From contig CAKZLT010000353.1 in assembly GCA_937127195.1 (NCBI GenBank), positions 1-9,637 on the forward strand: a stretch of DNA of 9,637 nt, written 5' to 3'. Made by a program: the position numbers and the translations under genes. Source of the stretch: an uncultured Saprospiraceae bacterium. GTDB lineage: Bacteria; Bacteroidota; Bacteroidia; Chitinophagales; Saprospiraceae. This document shows positions 1-5,987 of the stretch, in pieces (within the stretch, counting starts at the first letter, position 1; each line of letters begins with the position of its first letter). The notes below the pieces were generated by a model. It was given only the letters and a program-made list of their open reading frames with translations. It did no database searches and was not told where the DNA came from.

Positions 1-1052
1 ATGCTACTCATTGAGCCACCTTCTTCCTTCTGAACTAATACACGCTCGCCATAAGGGCTTTCCAACTCAATGGTTAAACTTCCGACATAAGTGTGGTCAA
101 GATCCAAGTTAAGCACAACTGAGCCTACTAAGCCTTTTCCTGTAAAGGAAAGCGTGCTAACCAAAGGTGCATCCGTATTGTCTGGAATTTCGAGATATGT
201 TTTCACAGATTTAGACAAAAATCCATCTTTCGAATTATCTATTACGTTTGAAGCTACCGACTCTACGCTTTCTGTCGAAGCGATTGACTCTTTTACTGAC
301 ACCTCCAAACGCTCTTCTTGACTTGAAGTCAAGGCTTCTTCTTCGTTTGGGGCTTTTTCTTCCTTTTCTACCGCAGGTGTTTCCGTCTCTACCACTGGAG
401 TCGAAGGAATGCCTCTTGAAAGTACAACTTCTTCTTCTGTTTCCTCTACTTCTTCTACTTCTTCTACTTCTTCCGTTACAGGTGGCGCAACAGGCTCAGT
501 CGTTTCAACAACAGGTGTTTCTTCTACCGCTACTTTAGCTGGTTCAACAGGCTTAGTTGGAGAAACTAGCGTTTCTACCTCTGCATCCTCTTCTTCATTG
601 ACCGTTATAGACTCACTTGTTGCCAACTTTTTTGGTACTTCATCTTTTTCTACAAACAGATAAGGGATACCTTCTTTTGAAATAGGGTTGAAAGGAGGTC
701 GAGTATCTAAGGCATAATATCTTTCTTCGATAACCATCCCATCTTCCCAAATTCGGCGAATGATTTCCTCTTTAATCACTCGTTTTCCAAATTTATAGAC
801 AAAATCAAACAAATATTCTGACATTGTAACATTGTCACCAATAGCTTGTTGCCTCACTCCAATATGATTGAAACGCGCCATTGACTCCTTAAAGTTACGC
901 ATTGATAACAGCTTGTCCTCCTTTCCAATAATCACATCATCATGGTTTGATAATGAAACTACTCGCGGATGAAAGTATTTTTCGATAGCTTCCTCAAATT
1001 TTCCTTTAGAAACTAATTCATCTAAATTAACTAATTTTTCTTTTAGTGTCAT
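1..1052 (-). CDS. NTF2-like / acidic linker / P-domain protein, partial (C-terminus beyond window)
   Basis: Reading leftward from the ATG at 1052-1050, the frame stays open for 350 codons to the window edge, so the C-terminus is missing. Residues 1-115 look like a SnoaL/NTF2-like cone fold: an N-terminal helix (LVNLDELVSKGKFEEAIEKY), then HPRVVSLSN, and beta strands ending in RRIWEDGMVIEERYYALD. Residues 145-270 are a low-complexity linker rich in Glu, Val, Pro and Thr, with three EEV units at 194-202. Residues from about 281 match the start of a P/Homo B domain (proprotein convertase P-domain, PF01483 type), including VGSVVLNLDLDHTYVGSLTI and ELESPYGERV. In known families this beta-sandwich lies C-terminal to secreted subtilisin-like or metalloproteases. 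Here there is no protease domain before it and no signal peptide, so a cytoplasmic location is inferred. The domain calls come from pattern recognition: P-domain fairly sure, NTF2-like likely. Function unknown. A perfect -7 box lies about 40 bp upstream. Confidence 0.85.
   Translation of the reverse strand, partial: MTLKEKLVNLDELVSKGKFEEAIEKYFHPRVVSLSNHDDVIIGKEDKLLSMRNFKESMARFNHIGVRQQAIGDNVTMSEYLFDFVYKFGKRVIKEEIIRRIWEDGMVIEERYYALDTRPPFNPISKEGIPYLFVEKDEVPKKLATSESITVNEEEDAEVETLVSPTKPVEPAKVAVEETPVVETTEPVAPPVTEEVEEVEEVEETEEEVVLSRGIPSTPVVETETPAVEKEEKAPNEEEALTSSQEERLEVSVKESIASTESVESVASNVIDNSKDGFLSKSVKTYLEIPDNTDAPLVSTLSFTGKGLVGSVVLNLDLDHTYVGSLTIELESPYGERVLVQKEEGGSMSS
429..473 (-). repeat. GAAGAAGTA trinucleotide-type repeat coding for EEV units
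   Basis: Within the linker of the NTF2/P-domain gene, the codons read GAA GAA GTA three times and then continue into further Glu codons (residues 194-208). This is a short in-frame 9-bp tandem repeat that could expand or contract without shifting the frame. It also creates long spurious open frames on the opposite strand. Confidence 0.7.
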
Positions 1053-1090
1053 ATTTGTCGCATGTTTTAAAACAATATTATATTATAATA

Positions 1091-1098
1091 CAAACGTA
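1091..1098 (-). promoter_or_regulatory. Bacteroidota -7 box for the NTF2/P-domain gene
   Basis: On the minus strand the sequence reads TACGTTTG, a perfect match to the Bacteroidota primary-sigma -7 consensus TAnnTTTG. It lies about 40 bp upstream of the ATG at 1052, a suitable distance for a short leader. No clean TTTG -33 element is visible; TTTCGG lies near the right spacing. Assignment as a promoter is inference. Confidence 0.5.
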
Positions 1099-1151
1099 AT
1101 TGGTAAATTTTTTAACCGAAATTATCAGTTCCTTAAATATCAGAATAATTA

Positions 1152-1185
1152 TTTGCTTTTTTAAAAATAGAAAAGATTATTTTTA
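1152..1185 (+). promoter_or_regulatory. possible promoter of the M15 peptidase gene
   Basis: TTTG at 1152-1155 is followed after 22 bp by TATTTTTA at 1178-1185, which matches TAnnTTTG except for the last base. It lies about 30 bp before the ATG at 1216. The surrounding DNA is almost pure A/T, so chance similarity is easy and the call is weak. Confidence 0.3.
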
Positions 1186-1215
1186 TAAAAAAAGGCAAAA
1201 TAAACATTTAGCACC

Positions 1216-1953
1216 ATGAAAAAAGCATTTCGTTTCTTACTCTTCCTTTGCATTGTTGGATTCTGTTTAGGTATTTTTTATTGGAAATATGGAAACCCAA
1301 TGAGTTCGCAAGCTCGATATGACAGGACACACGAAAACAAAGATGTTATTACTAAGCAACAAGTAAACGCCATTTTGGCTACTTTTGAAAAAGTTACCTT
1401 CAAGGATTTGGATAAAGATTATTTGAAATACACCAAATCTTCTAGCTCCAAATATAAAAGTATGCTCAAAAATGGCACATACTACAAAGTGCCGAGTGAT
1501 AGCATTTATCAAAAAATCGTTGGTAAAAACCGTATCCGTAATTTTCTGCCAAAGGACAAATATTATAAATCCATTAAATATGGTCAAAAAAAGTACTTAT
1601 ACTGGCTATTAGATAAGCGAATTTTGTATAAAGTGATTGCCTTACAGGATGAGCTAGAGAAGCGAGGTTATAATAGAAATGCCTTTTATATTCGGTCAAG
1701 TTTCAGGCATCCGCATTATAATGAAAAGATAAAAGGCGCGTCCAAAAGCCGACACATCAAAGGAGAAGCCGTCGATTTGACCATTCAAGACATCAATCGC
1801 GACGGGCGATACACCGACAAAGACAAGCAAATCGTGTTAGATATAGCCGAAAAAAAAATCATCAAGAATGAAGGCGGAATAGGTTTGTATCCTGGAACTC
1901 GGTCGGTTCACTTGGATGTCAGAGGATTTAGAGCGCGTTGGAATACTTATTGA
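1216..1953 (+). CDS. membrane-anchored M15-type (D-Ala-D-Ala carboxypeptidase-like) peptidase
   Basis: The protein has 245 residues. Residues 4-24 form one hydrophobic segment after a Lys/Arg-rich start, which fits a signal anchor or an uncleaved signal peptide, so the enzyme probably faces the periplasm. The catalytic domain is C-terminal (about 155-245). IRSSFRHPHYNEKIKGASKS is the usual lead-in, SRHIKGEAVDL carries the zinc ligands His180 and Asp187 (HxxxxxxD), and SVHLDVRG supplies His232 with the following HxD. This is the motif set of peptidase M15 (VanY / Peptidase_M15_3 type), enzymes that trim peptidoglycan stem peptides or related D-amino-acid bonds. The middle (30-150) is basic and Tyr-rich, with no domain that I recognise. 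Between the two zinc motifs sits a DINRDGRYTDKD loop (192-203) that fits an EF-hand calcium loop. The gene is divergent from the NTF2/P-domain gene, with 163 bp between the starts. The exact substrate is not deducible. Confidence 0.85.
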   Translation: MKKAFRFLLFLCIVGFCLGIFYWKYGNPMSSQARYDRTHENKDVITKQQVNAILATFEKVTFKDLDKDYLKYTKSSSSKYKSMLKNGTYYKVPSDSIYQKIVGKNRIRNFLPKDKYYKSIKYGQKKYLYWLLDKRILYKVIALQDELEKRGYNRNAFYIRSSFRHPHYNEKIKGASKSRHIKGEAVDLTIQDINRDGRYTDKDKQIVLDIAEKKIIKNEGGIGLYPGTRSVHLDVRGFRARWNTY

Positions 1954-1988
1954 ATTTTGATTTTTTTTTGACAACAGCCCCAAAAAAA

Positions 1989-2022
1989 ATTTGGTCTTTA
2001 CTCCTAAAAGTAAAGACCAAAT
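1989..2022 (-). terminator. intrinsic terminator of the histone-like gene pair
   Basis: A perfect 14-bp inverted repeat, ATTTGGTCTTTACT at 1989-2002 and AGTAAAGACCAAAT at 2009-2022, has a 6-base loop (CCTAAA). The plus strand carries an A-run just left of it (1982-1989), so minus-strand transcripts end in a U-run directly after the stem. It therefore terminates the leftward histone-like unit ending at 2051. It may also stop rightward transcription from the M15 gene, but there the U-tract is missing. Confidence 0.85.
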
Positions 2023-2050
2023 ACTAATCTAATAGTAAGTAAACATACTA

Positions 2051-2227
2051 TTATTCAGCATTTTTCTTTTCCTGAACTTCTTTTCTGATATCCTGAGCTA
2101 AGTTCTTCAAGGCTTGCATACCAACTCTTACACGAGTACCAGCAGCTTTGTTCCCTTTGTCGTAGAACTTTCCAAAATCTTCTTCTAAAGAAGCAACTAA
2201 ATTTTTAACTTCGTTAAAACGTTCCAT
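2051..2227 (-). CDS. histone H1-like small DNA-binding protein, copy A
   Basis: The product has 58 residues and starts MERFNEVKNLVASLEEDFGK. The acidic first half leads into FYDKGNKAAGTRVRVGMQAL and then a Lys/Glu-rich helix (KNLAQDIRKEVQEKKNAE). The KGNKAAGTR core marks the family annotated in Bacteroidota as 'histone H1' (similar to Hc1 of Chlamydia, PF07432 type). These are small, abundant, presumably nucleoid-associated proteins, although DNA binding is mostly assumed from the name. The start is fixed by alignment with copy B. It is the second gene of a two-gene unit, 59 bp after copy B, and ends just before a strong terminator. The two proteins match at 49 of 58 aligned positions. Confidence 0.85.
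   Translation of the reverse strand: MERFNEVKNLVASLEEDFGKFYDKGNKAAGTRVRVGMQALKNLAQDIRKEVQEKKNAE
2113..2161 (-). repeat. 49-bp exact direct repeat, copy 1 (in histone-like copy A)
   Basis: The stretch is identical base for base to 2352-2400 and encodes the DKGNKAAGTRVRVGMQ core. Both flanks diverge in codons and residues. Identity at synonymous positions over about 16 codons points to gene conversion, recent duplication or strong nucleotide-level constraint. Confidence 0.9.
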
Positions 2228-2286
2228 ATTGTTTGAAATTTAAGAATGGTTTACAAATATTTTAGAAAAACATGACCAAAAGTGAA

Positions 2287-2466
2287 TTACTCAGCAGAGT
2301 TTTTCATCTCTTGAACTTCTTTTCTAATGTCCTGTGCTAAGTTTTTAAGTCCTTGCATACCAACTCTTACACGAGTACCAGCAGCTTTGTTCCCTTTGTC
2401 ATAGAACTTTGCGAAATCTTCTTCTAATGCAGCTACTGCATCTCTAACTTCTTGAAAACGGTCCAT
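2287..2466 (-). CDS. histone H1-like small DNA-binding protein, copy B
   Basis: The product has 59 residues, starts MDRFQEVRDAVAALEEDFAK, then carries the same FYDKGNKAAGTRVRVGMQ core and a KNLAQDIRKEVQEMKNSAE tail. It belongs to the same Bacteroidota 'histone H1'-annotated family as copy A. It has one extra residue near the C-terminus, and its N-terminal helix has Ala in place of Leu, Ser and Gly at three positions. Only about one tenth of the residues are Arg and many are Glu, so the protein is much less basic than eukaryotic H1. The role as a nucleoid protein is family knowledge rather than something seen here. As the upstream gene of the pair it lies about 100 bp after a perfect -7 box. 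No purine-rich ribosome binding site is visible. Confidence 0.85.
   Translation of the reverse strand: MDRFQEVRDAVAALEEDFAKFYDKGNKAAGTRVRVGMQGLKNLAQDIRKEVQEMKNSAE
2352..2400 (-). repeat. 49-bp exact direct repeat, copy 2 (in histone-like copy B)
   Basis: Partner of the 49-bp repeat at 2113-2161, 239 bp apart in the same orientation. One mismatch after its right end, the match resumes for nine more bases (tagaacttt). Confidence 0.9.
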
Positions 2467-2563
2467 AATTTGAATTTTTACAGATTCATAATTTGATTAA
2501 AAATAGTATGATTGTATTAGCTATGAATAACAGTTTTTGATGTTATTTTCACCAATAGTCGCC

Positions 2564-2571
2564 CAAAAGTA
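2564..2571 (-). promoter_or_regulatory. Bacteroidota -7 box for the histone-like pair
   Basis: The minus strand reads TACTTTTG, a perfect TAnnTTTG match, followed by GGCG. It implies a leader of about 90 nt before copy B. It lies between the end of the DUF819 gene and the histone-like genes, so it would let the pair be expressed separately from the upstream cluster. A -33 TTTG is not clear. Confidence 0.5.
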
Positions 2572-2656
2572 GAACTTTTTACGAATTAATAGCATTTTTT
2601 TAAAAAAAATTCCACCTTCAAACGCTTTATATCGCCTATTATCGCATTTTTTTGAC

Positions 2657-3907
2657 TTAAGTAGCTACTAATTGCATCAAAATAGCACAAGCTATCGCTC
2701 CATAAGTACCTAAGGCATAACCCAAAACGGCCATCAAAACACCAACAGGTGCTAATGCAGGACTGAATGCAGAAGCAACAACAGGCGCAGATGCTGCACC
2801 TCCAACATTGGCTTGACTACCCACTGCCACAAAAAAGAAAGGTGCTTTTATCAACTTTGCAACAACCAATAAAATCGTCACATGAATCAACATCCAAATA
2901 ATTCCGACAGCAAAAAGCCCCAAGTTATCAAACACTTCTTCCAAATTCATTTTCATACCAATCGTCGCCACCAATATATATATAAAGATACTTCCCCAAC
3001 GAGATGCACCAATTCCTTCGTATTTTTTTGCTTTTGTAAAAGAAAAACCAACCCCAACCGTTGTCGCAATTACAACCAACCAAAAGAAGCCAGACATTAA
3101 AGAGTTCAAGCGAAGTCCTTCCAAAGTGTCCTTATATTGCGAAAGATAAGGTGCAATCGTATCTGCTCCCCAATGTGCCAACGCAACGCCACCAAAGGCA
3201 ATCGCTATCAAAATAAACATATCTGTCGTCGTCGGAATACGGGCAACGCTTGCACTGTAACTACTTACACGCTCTTTCAGGTCTTCAATTGCCGAAGTGT
3301 CAGCTTTCAACCATCCGTCAATTTTATCAGTAATATTCGCTCCATATAACAAAAAGCCCATCCAAATATTAGCCACAACTACATCAACTACAATCATTGA
3401 CGCAAACAAATCATCACCAACTTCAAAGACTTCTTTCATCGCCGCTTGATTCGCTCCGCCACCTATCCAGCTTCCTGCCACAGTTGACAATCCGCGCCAA
3501 ACTTCCTCAGCAGGTGCAGCAATAATGTCTGGAAAGAAATTCAGAACAACCAATAATGCCACTGGTCCACCAATTATAATTCCCAAAGTAGCTGCTAAAA
3601 ACATAATTAACGCCTTCGAACCTAAGTTTCTAATACCCTGAAAATCAATACTCAAACAAAGTAAAATCAAACTTGCTGGCAACAAATAACGAGAAGCCAC
3701 AAAATATAAATTCGACTCTTCACCCGAAATCAAACCCAAAGGGTAATTCATCAAGGCAGGCAAAAAATAACACAATAATAATGGCGGCACAACGCCATAA
3801 AATTTCTTCCAAATCTTCGCATCGCTGCTAGAAGTATGAAATACAAAAGCTAAAAGTATCACCAAAAGTCCTAAGACAATGGCATCATTTGTAAAAAGTG
3901 GATTCAT
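2657..3907 (-). CDS. DUF819 family multi-pass membrane protein (putative transporter)
   Basis: The protein has 416 residues and roughly 11 hydrophobic segments (for example 8-24, 38-58, 70-88, 96-125, 168-190, 228-246, 270-290, 304-320, 328-352, 385-412). Two glycine-rich re-entrant-like motifs occur, AGSWIGGGANQAAM at 144-157 and VGSQANVGGAASAPVVA at 362-378, one in each half. This suggests an inverted duplication, as in many secondary carriers. Length and both motifs fit the DUF819 family (PF05684; Bacillus YjcL type), inner-membrane proteins whose substrate is not established. A central soluble loop (191-225) links the halves. It is the last gene of the leftward cluster, 26 bp after the Uma2 gene. 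No GC-rich terminator is visible behind it, so some read-through into the histone-like pair is possible. Confidence 0.85.
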   Translation of the reverse strand: MNPLFTNDAIVLGLLVILLAFVFHTSSSDAKIWKKFYGVVPPLLLCYFLPALMNYPLGLISGEESNLYFVASRYLLPASLILLCLSIDFQGIRNLGSKALIMFLAATLGIIIGGPVALLVVLNFFPDIIAAPAEEVWRGLSTVAGSWIGGGANQAAMKEVFEVGDDLFASMIVVDVVVANIWMGFLLYGANITDKIDGWLKADTSAIEDLKERVSSYSASVARIPTTTDMFILIAIAFGGVALAHWGADTIAPYLSQYKDTLEGLRLNSLMSGFFWLVVIATTVGVGFSFTKAKKYEGIGASRWGSIFIYILVATIGMKMNLEEVFDNLGLFAVGIIWMLIHVTILLVVAKLIKAPFFFVAVGSQANVGGAASAPVVASAFSPALAPVGVLMAVLGYALGTYGAIACAILMQLVAT

Positions 3908-3933
3908 ATTGGTCAGATATTTTCGTTTTTATT

Positions 3934-4545
3934 TTAAAAAATTTCTATCATCATTTGTGGATCTAGCAAATCCTTTACTTTTTTATAAAGGTCTGCCATC
4001 TTTAAGTCGCAATTAACCGATGACAAATGTATATTTTCATCCAATCCTATATAAGATTTTCTAAGCCACTCTTCGTTTTCTTTTTTAGAAAAAACCTCTA
4101 CTAATGGCATTTCTTGGTCAACTAATACATATTCTTCAAAACTCTCAATAGATTTGTATTTATTGAATTTCGCGAATCTATCGTATTTTTCGGTTGACCT
4201 CGAAGTGACCTCAAAAACAAGTATCGGATTAAGTACAGCTCGCTTATTTTTTTTATAAAAAAGTGGCTCTCCTTTCAAAACAGCGGTATCAGAATATACA
4301 AAGTGATGATGTTCGGGTATATAAATGGCTTGATCATTACTGATAACATCAAAAAAATCAACATCTAAAATCAGTGCTAACGCAATCGCTATATTTAAGC
4401 TAATTTTATTGTGAGCATAAGTTCCTCCTGCCATGGTTATTATTTTTCCATTTCTAAATTCACTTTTATTATTCGATCGCTCTTCCAAATTGAAATATTC
4501 ATCAACTGTATAAAGCTCTTTTTTAACTAAAACTTTTGTTCCCAT
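3934..4545 (-). CDS. Uma2/DUF820 family protein (PD-(D/E)xK nuclease fold)
   Basis: The 203 residues match the usual length of the Uma2 (DUF820, PF05685) family. Visible hallmarks in order are YTVDEYFNLEE (12-22), SEFRNGKIITMAGGTYAHN (28-46), YIPEHH...YSDTAVL (75-90), NPILVFEVTSRSTEKYDRFA (106-125) and EEYVLVDQ (137-144). The presumed active site would use Asp86, Glu112 and Lys126, all present. The usual Tyr-Pro-Asp before the first acidic residue is Tyr-Ser-Asp here, a mild deviation. The family is annotated as restriction-endonuclease-like, is abundant in cyanobacteria and some Bacteroidota, and has no firmly established role; nuclease activity is an inference from the fold. It starts 6 bp after the lipoprotein gene, so co-transcription is very likely. 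Confidence 0.85.
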   Translation of the reverse strand: MGTKVLVKKELYTVDEYFNLEERSNNKSEFRNGKIITMAGGTYAHNKISLNIAIALALILDVDFFDVISNDQAIYIPEHHHFVYSDTAVLKGEPLFYKKNKRAVLNPILVFEVTSRSTEKYDRFAKFNKYKSIESFEEYVLVDQEMPLVEVFSKKENEEWLRKSYIGLDENIHLSSVNCDLKMADLYKKVKDLLDPQMMIEIF

Positions 4546-4551
4546 TGATTA

Positions 4552-5436
4552 TTATTTTAAATAATTCACTCGTATCAATCGCCCAAACTCCTCTCCTTCT
4601 GAGGCAATCATCATGTCTCCATTCTCAAAAAACATAATACCCTCAGGCTGAGTGTATATGTTTGAATCTAAATTTTGGAGATGTAAAATTTTACCTTTAG
4701 GAGAAAAGACACAAAGTGTTTTGCCTTTTGAGGCAATAATGTAAATATTTTTAGAAATCGGATGAATAGCAATCCCTGACGGCGCAAAAGGAAAGTCTTT
4801 TTTAGGTAACTTAAAATCAAGTCCGTTTGCTTTACAATACTTTTTTACATCTTTATTCGATACTTTAAAAAGTGGAACGGCTGCACCTTGCCCAATTTTG
4901 TAACTAAATACAAATAACTTCCCCCTTGATAATTCTGCTTTGGGTACTATCAAAAACTGCTTATTCGCATCATCATAGCACAATCCTTCAAAATCAGCAG
5001 AACCATTTACATTAAGAGAATGCTTAATTGCTTTTTCGGATAACTTTGATAATTCATAAAAATCGCCTTCGCTCGTTATCGCAAAACCATCTTCGTCCAC
5101 AATTTCTACTCCTTCAAAATCATCTAACACTTGAAAGTTCTTCTTCTCGACTACTTCTCTTTTTGCCCAGTCATATATATATATAATACCTGCTTCATCT
5201 TGAATACAAGCTATTTTATCCTTTTGAAAAGGAGACAAACCAGAGATTTCCATCAATTCAGCAGGCAATTCTTGGACTGTATCTGGTCTGTTTATTTTAT
5301 AAAAAAACGGAATAGAATCCATATCAGATGTCGTTTCAGCTTCGCAAGATGAAAAAAGTAGAAAGAGGCTACTTAATAATATAGCGGAGTAAAAGTAGAT
5401 TTTAGAAAATCGAATTTTCAATTGGTTCAAAATCAT
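4552..5436 (-). CDS. SdiA-regulated-type lipoprotein (beta-propeller-like)
   Basis: From the ATG at 5436 the protein has 294 residues. An open frame extends 13 codons further (to 5475), but the internal start gives a standard lipoprotein signal (MILNQLKIRFSK, a hydrophobic stretch, then LFSSC with Cys31). It also creates an ATGA overlap with the preceding pqiA-like gene, the usual sign of translational coupling. The mature part has propeller-like repeats: ELMEISGLSPFQKDKIACIQ, DDFEGVEIVDEDGFAITSEG, GSADFEGLCYDDANKQFLIV, APSGIAIHPISKNIYIIASK and QPEGIMFFENGDMMIASEG. The (S/E)G(L/I/V) plus acidic pattern fits the SdiA-regulated domain family (PF06977). The protein is probably anchored in the outer or inner membrane by lipid. 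Its ligand is unknown, and the family name reflects Salmonella genetics rather than a biochemical role. Confidence 0.85.
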   Translation of the reverse strand: MILNQLKIRFSKIYFYSAILLSSLFLLFSSCEAETTSDMDSIPFFYKINRPDTVQELPAELMEISGLSPFQKDKIACIQDEAGIIYIYDWAKREVVEKKNFQVLDDFEGVEIVDEDGFAITSEGDFYELSKLSEKAIKHSLNVNGSADFEGLCYDDANKQFLIVPKAELSRGKLFVFSYKIGQGAAVPLFKVSNKDVKKYCKANGLDFKLPKKDFPFAPSGIAIHPISKNIYIIASKGKTLCVFSPKGKILHLQNLDSNIYTQPEGIMFFENGDMMIASEGEEFGRLIRVNYLK

Positions 5437-5912
5437 GTAATTTGCTTCGTTTGATATTTTAAATATAAAGAACAAGTCATCAAGAGAATCACAGATGCGG
5501 CAAAGTAAGTTGTCCCTATTTGTAATTTAGATACAATTATAATAGAACTCATTTTCATATTGATAATAATCAAAGCAACTACAAACACATCCAACATTGC
5601 CCATTTGTTGATTATTTCTATAAAAACATCTAATAATCGACTTCCTTTAAAGTTCTTTTCTATGATTTTGGAAAATACAACAATATATTTAAGAATAGGA
5701 AAAATAAAAGTGAATATTAATAAAATGCTCCCAATAAACCATTCGCCTTCTTCATAGAAATACTCGACAGAACCAAACAAGTAAATATCTTGCGTTTTGA
5801 GTCCAAGAAACATAGAAGAATGCAAAATTGGATTAATTAGCCCCAATACGAAACATCCAATTGATAGAGTAAACAAAGTAATTGGTAGAATTTTAGGTGA
5901 AATTTTCTTCAT
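5433..5912 (-). CDS. PqiA-like (paraquat-inducible protein A family) membrane protein
   Basis: The 159-residue protein has four predicted membrane segments (about 9-30, 58-80, 103-120, 135-152). Diagnostic features are the N-terminal LPITLFTLSIGCFVLGLINP, WFIGSILLIFTFIFPILKY (58-76), and KWAMLDVFVVALIIINMK (103-120), which closely follows the KWSMLDVFxVA signature of PqiA (PF04403). Proteobacterial PqiA carries two such domains and works with MCE proteins PqiB/PqiC in envelope lipid trafficking. This one has a single domain and no MCE partner in view, so the same role is not assured. It is the first gene of the leftward cluster, and its stop overlaps the start of the lipoprotein gene by 4 bp. 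Its start faces the divergent lipoprotein gene at 5988 across 75 bp. Confidence 0.85.
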   Translation of the reverse strand: MKKISPKILPITLFTLSIGCFVLGLINPILHSSMFLGLKTQDIYLFGSVEYFYEEGEWFIGSILLIFTFIFPILKYIVVFSKIIEKNFKGSRLLDVFIEIINKWAMLDVFVVALIIINMKMSSIIIVSKLQIGTTYFAASVILLMTCSLYLKYQTKQIT

Positions 5913-5934
5913 TTTAGTGAATATTATGGTCTAT

Positions 5935-5954
5935 TACAGGTACTTCTTCCTGTA
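5935..5954. promoter_or_regulatory. small palindrome in the pqiA-like / lipoprotein divergent spacer
   Basis: TACAGG and CCTGTA form a 6-bp inverted repeat around TACTTCTT, in the only 75 bp between two divergent genes. AGGTA and TACCT also recur in inverted orientation around it (5938-5963). This is a reasonable candidate operator for both genes, but short palindromes occur by chance. No TAnnTTTG box is visible in either direction. Confidence 0.3.
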
Positions 5955-5987
5955 TTTTACCTATTTTTTTATAAAAAAAAACTGAGA

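Noticed and set aside
91..663. Three overlapping rightward open frames with Ser/Thr- and Leu-rich translations
   Set aside because: They are antisense images of the GAA/GTA-rich linker and P-domain of the leftward gene, which shows clear domain signatures. The repeats keep stop codons rare on both strands.
1267..1587. 106-codon leftward frame inside the M15 peptidase gene
   Set aside because: It lies antisense to a well-supported gene with catalytic motifs, and its translation has no recognisable domain.
1963..1975. T-run after the M15 gene as its intrinsic terminator
   Set aside because: No stem precedes the T-run; the only hairpin, at 1989-2022, is oriented for the opposite strand.
2607..2656. 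Terminator behind the DUF819 gene
   Set aside because: GCGATA-like words recur as direct, not inverted, repeats, so no stable stem can be drawn.
2882..3349. Rightward frames of 70-72 codons over the DUF819 gene
   Set aside because: They are antisense to a membrane protein with family motifs; Cys/Arg/Asn-rich translations are typical of antisense frames.
3934..4545. Uma2 protein as part of a restriction or toxin-antitoxin system
   Set aside because: No methyltransferase, specificity subunit, antitoxin-like gene or other defence gene is nearby; the neighbours are envelope proteins.
5174..5188. TA dinucleotide run as a possible phase-variable repeat
   Set aside because: It is within the lipoprotein coding frame (Ile-Tyr codons), is short, and a change of one unit would break the gene. 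A chance AT-rich stretch is enough explanation.
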